Origin: Pseudomonas sp. MYb327 | Lineage (GTDB): Bacteria; Pseudomonadota; Gammaproteobacteria; Pseudomonadales; Pseudomonadaceae | Length of the DNA stretch: 64,000 nucleotides | Assembly (NCBI RefSeq): GCF_040438925.1 | Contig: NZ_CP159258.1 | Span: 3,920,001 to 3,984,000 of the forward strand | Reading direction: 5' to 3' | Shown: positions 63,208 to 64,000 of the stretch, piece after piece | How the letters are laid out: each line of letters opens with the position of its first letter | Position numbering within the stretch: the first letter of the stretch is position 1 | The notes under the pieces: generated by a model | What the model was told of the DNA's origin: nothing | Databases searched by the model: none | The model's input: the letters and a program-made list of their open reading frames with translations, nothing else | Position numbers and translations under genes: made by a program

Positions 63208-63903
63208 TCAACGACAAAGCCACCACGGCCCGACATCCACGTGAAAGTGATTTCGATGAGCCGCGTTGTAATCCGGGCTCAAGACCACACTAAACAGACC
63301 ACAGGCTCCATCGCGGACCTGCCTTAAAAACTGTGCGTCCTGATTATCTTTCGGCCAATCCTTGAGCACGCTGATGGCTCGTCCGTCAGCCAATCGAAAA
63401 CCGGCAATATCCAATGCATTGGCCGACGCATGCTGACTGCGCCGGCCATTCTCGCGCCCATAGACATTGCGACAGGCAAAGCTGCCAAGGTGATCCACCC
63501 GCGTGACCGCTTGCCCGTACACTGCCTGCGCGGCAGGTTGCAGGGCGTGACGCTCGAACAGGGCAAATGACACGGCCAAACGGCAACTGGCGAGGAAGCT
63601 GCTGCTCAAGGCTACGTCGCCGCCCTGAACACGCAAGGCGTCGGTCAGCGGGCATTTCGCGTCCGGGCTGTCGGCCTGAAGAGATACGCGCAATCCGGAG
63701 CTGCTCAAGGCCTGTTCACACAGCTGCGGATCGTCGCGCAGGCGCATCAGTTTGTAACGGGTCAGCAGGTTCGGCGCAGCCTTCACGTCCAGCGGTGCCC
63801 AGGGATTCCACTGCGGCGGCAGTGTGATCCAGCCGCGCCAGATGCTCGCTCCTGCTGCGGCAATGATTAACAGCACCAGCAGCAGCCCCCAACGAAACCG
63901 CAT
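63208..63903 (-). CDS. Extensin-like C-terminal domain protein (M15-like fold)
   Basis: A 231-aa membrane-anchored protein. An N-terminal helix (about 5-24) acts as an anchor or uncleaved signal. The rest is the bacterial extensin-like domain, related in fold to M15 D,D-peptidases. The metal-type motifs HASANALDIAGFRL and HRNHFHVDVG are both present (His and Asp pairs), and Cys at about 62, 84, 107, 139, 201 and 230 suggest disulfides in the periplasm. A peptidoglycan role is likely from the fold but unproved. It starts 2 bases after the preceding gene on the minus strand. Confidence 0.85.
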   Translation of the reverse strand: MRFRWGLLLVLLIIAAAGASIWRGWITLPPQWNPWAPLDVKAAPNLLTRYKLMRLRDDPQLCEQALSSSGLRVSLQADSPDAKCPLTDALRVQGGDVALSSSFLASCRLAVSFALFERHALQPAAQAVYGQAVTRVDHLGSFACRNVYGRENGRRSQHASANALDIAGFRLADGRAISVLKDWPKDNQDAQFLRQVRDGACGLFSVVLSPDYNAAHRNHFHVDVGPWWLCR

Positions 63904-63905
63904 CG

Positions 63906-64000
63906 TCAGCCTTTGAACAATTGATTGGCCTGCGCGTATGGCATGGAACGCGAGGTGAAGGCGAACGTGCCGGATTTCTGGATCTCTTCAGCGGCACGGA
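63906..64000 (-). CDS. C-terminal tail of an unidentified gene (cut by window edge)
   Basis: Thirty-one codons end at TGA (63906-63908). The readable tail ends FTSRSMPYAQANQLFKG. The frame fits as the upstream partner of the extensin-like gene (2-base gap). Too little is present to assign a family. Confidence 0.6.
   Translation of the reverse strand, partial: RAAEEIQKSGTFAFTSRSMPYAQANQLFKG

Overview
The window is chromosomal DNA of a Pseudomonas, most like the P. fluorescens group. This rests on gene order (for example rpoS-nlpD-pcm-surE-truD-ispF, rpsB-tsf through ispD, and plsB next to a mexJK/mexL-type locus), on protein sequence, on high GC, and on many short palindromic REP elements of the Pseudomonas type. 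Nearly all of it is conserved core genome. I saw no CRISPR array, prophage, integron, insertion sequence, rRNA or tRNA. Accessory signals are small: one orphan zinc metallopeptidase gene, one unrecognised gene behind plsB, and a block of repeats.

Bases 1-6487 (minus strand, read right to left): glutathione-dependent formaldehyde detoxification (frmA-fghA), a terminator that runs into the start of ispF, then the overlapping genes ispF-truD-surE-pcm, then nlpD and the first 120 codons of rpoS. A LysR-type regulator is divergent from frmA. Bases 7651-33780 (minus strand) form a long housekeeping tract. Read in its own direction it runs rpsB-tsf, pyrH-frr-uppS-cdsA-dxr-rseP, bamA-skp-lpxD-fabZ-lpxA-lpxB-rnhB, dnaE, accA, tilS, pyrG-kdsA, eno, ftsB-ispD. 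It joins translation, undecaprenyl and phospholipid synthesis, the isoprenoid pathway, outer-membrane protein assembly, lipid A and Kdo synthesis, and fatty-acid synthesis. In effect it is a cell-envelope production line next to the translation genes.

Bases 34152-45103 are mostly plus strand: map, glnD (nitrogen sensing), dapC, an orphan astacin-like metallopeptidase, an antiporter on the opposite strand, an ArsC/YffB-like protein, dapD, and the sulfur-transfer pair csdA-csdE facing tcdA. With dapE at 49068, three lysine/diaminopimelate genes lie within 13 kb. Bases 46256-56053 hold ndvB (a GH17-like domain fused to a beta-glucan glycosyltransferase), dapE, rlmA, a small conserved protein, a cold-shock protein, plsB, an unrecognised protein and a DUF4197 protein. 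Bases 56054-61558 hold a repeat-rich gap and an RND efflux locus: permease and adaptor divergent from a TetR repressor, with no outer-membrane channel gene. The window ends with rsmJ, a protein containing two copies of a 45-residue unit, an extensin-like protein, and the tail of an unidentified gene.

The observations I rate highest are: the intrinsic terminator whose U-tract touches the ispF start codon and whose 3' arm holds the ispF ribosome-binding sequence; the orphan metallopeptidase; the tandem-repeat protein; the intact GH17 catalytic pair inside NdvB; and the placement of REP pairs in most gaps between convergent genes. I did not find a clearly new multi-gene system.
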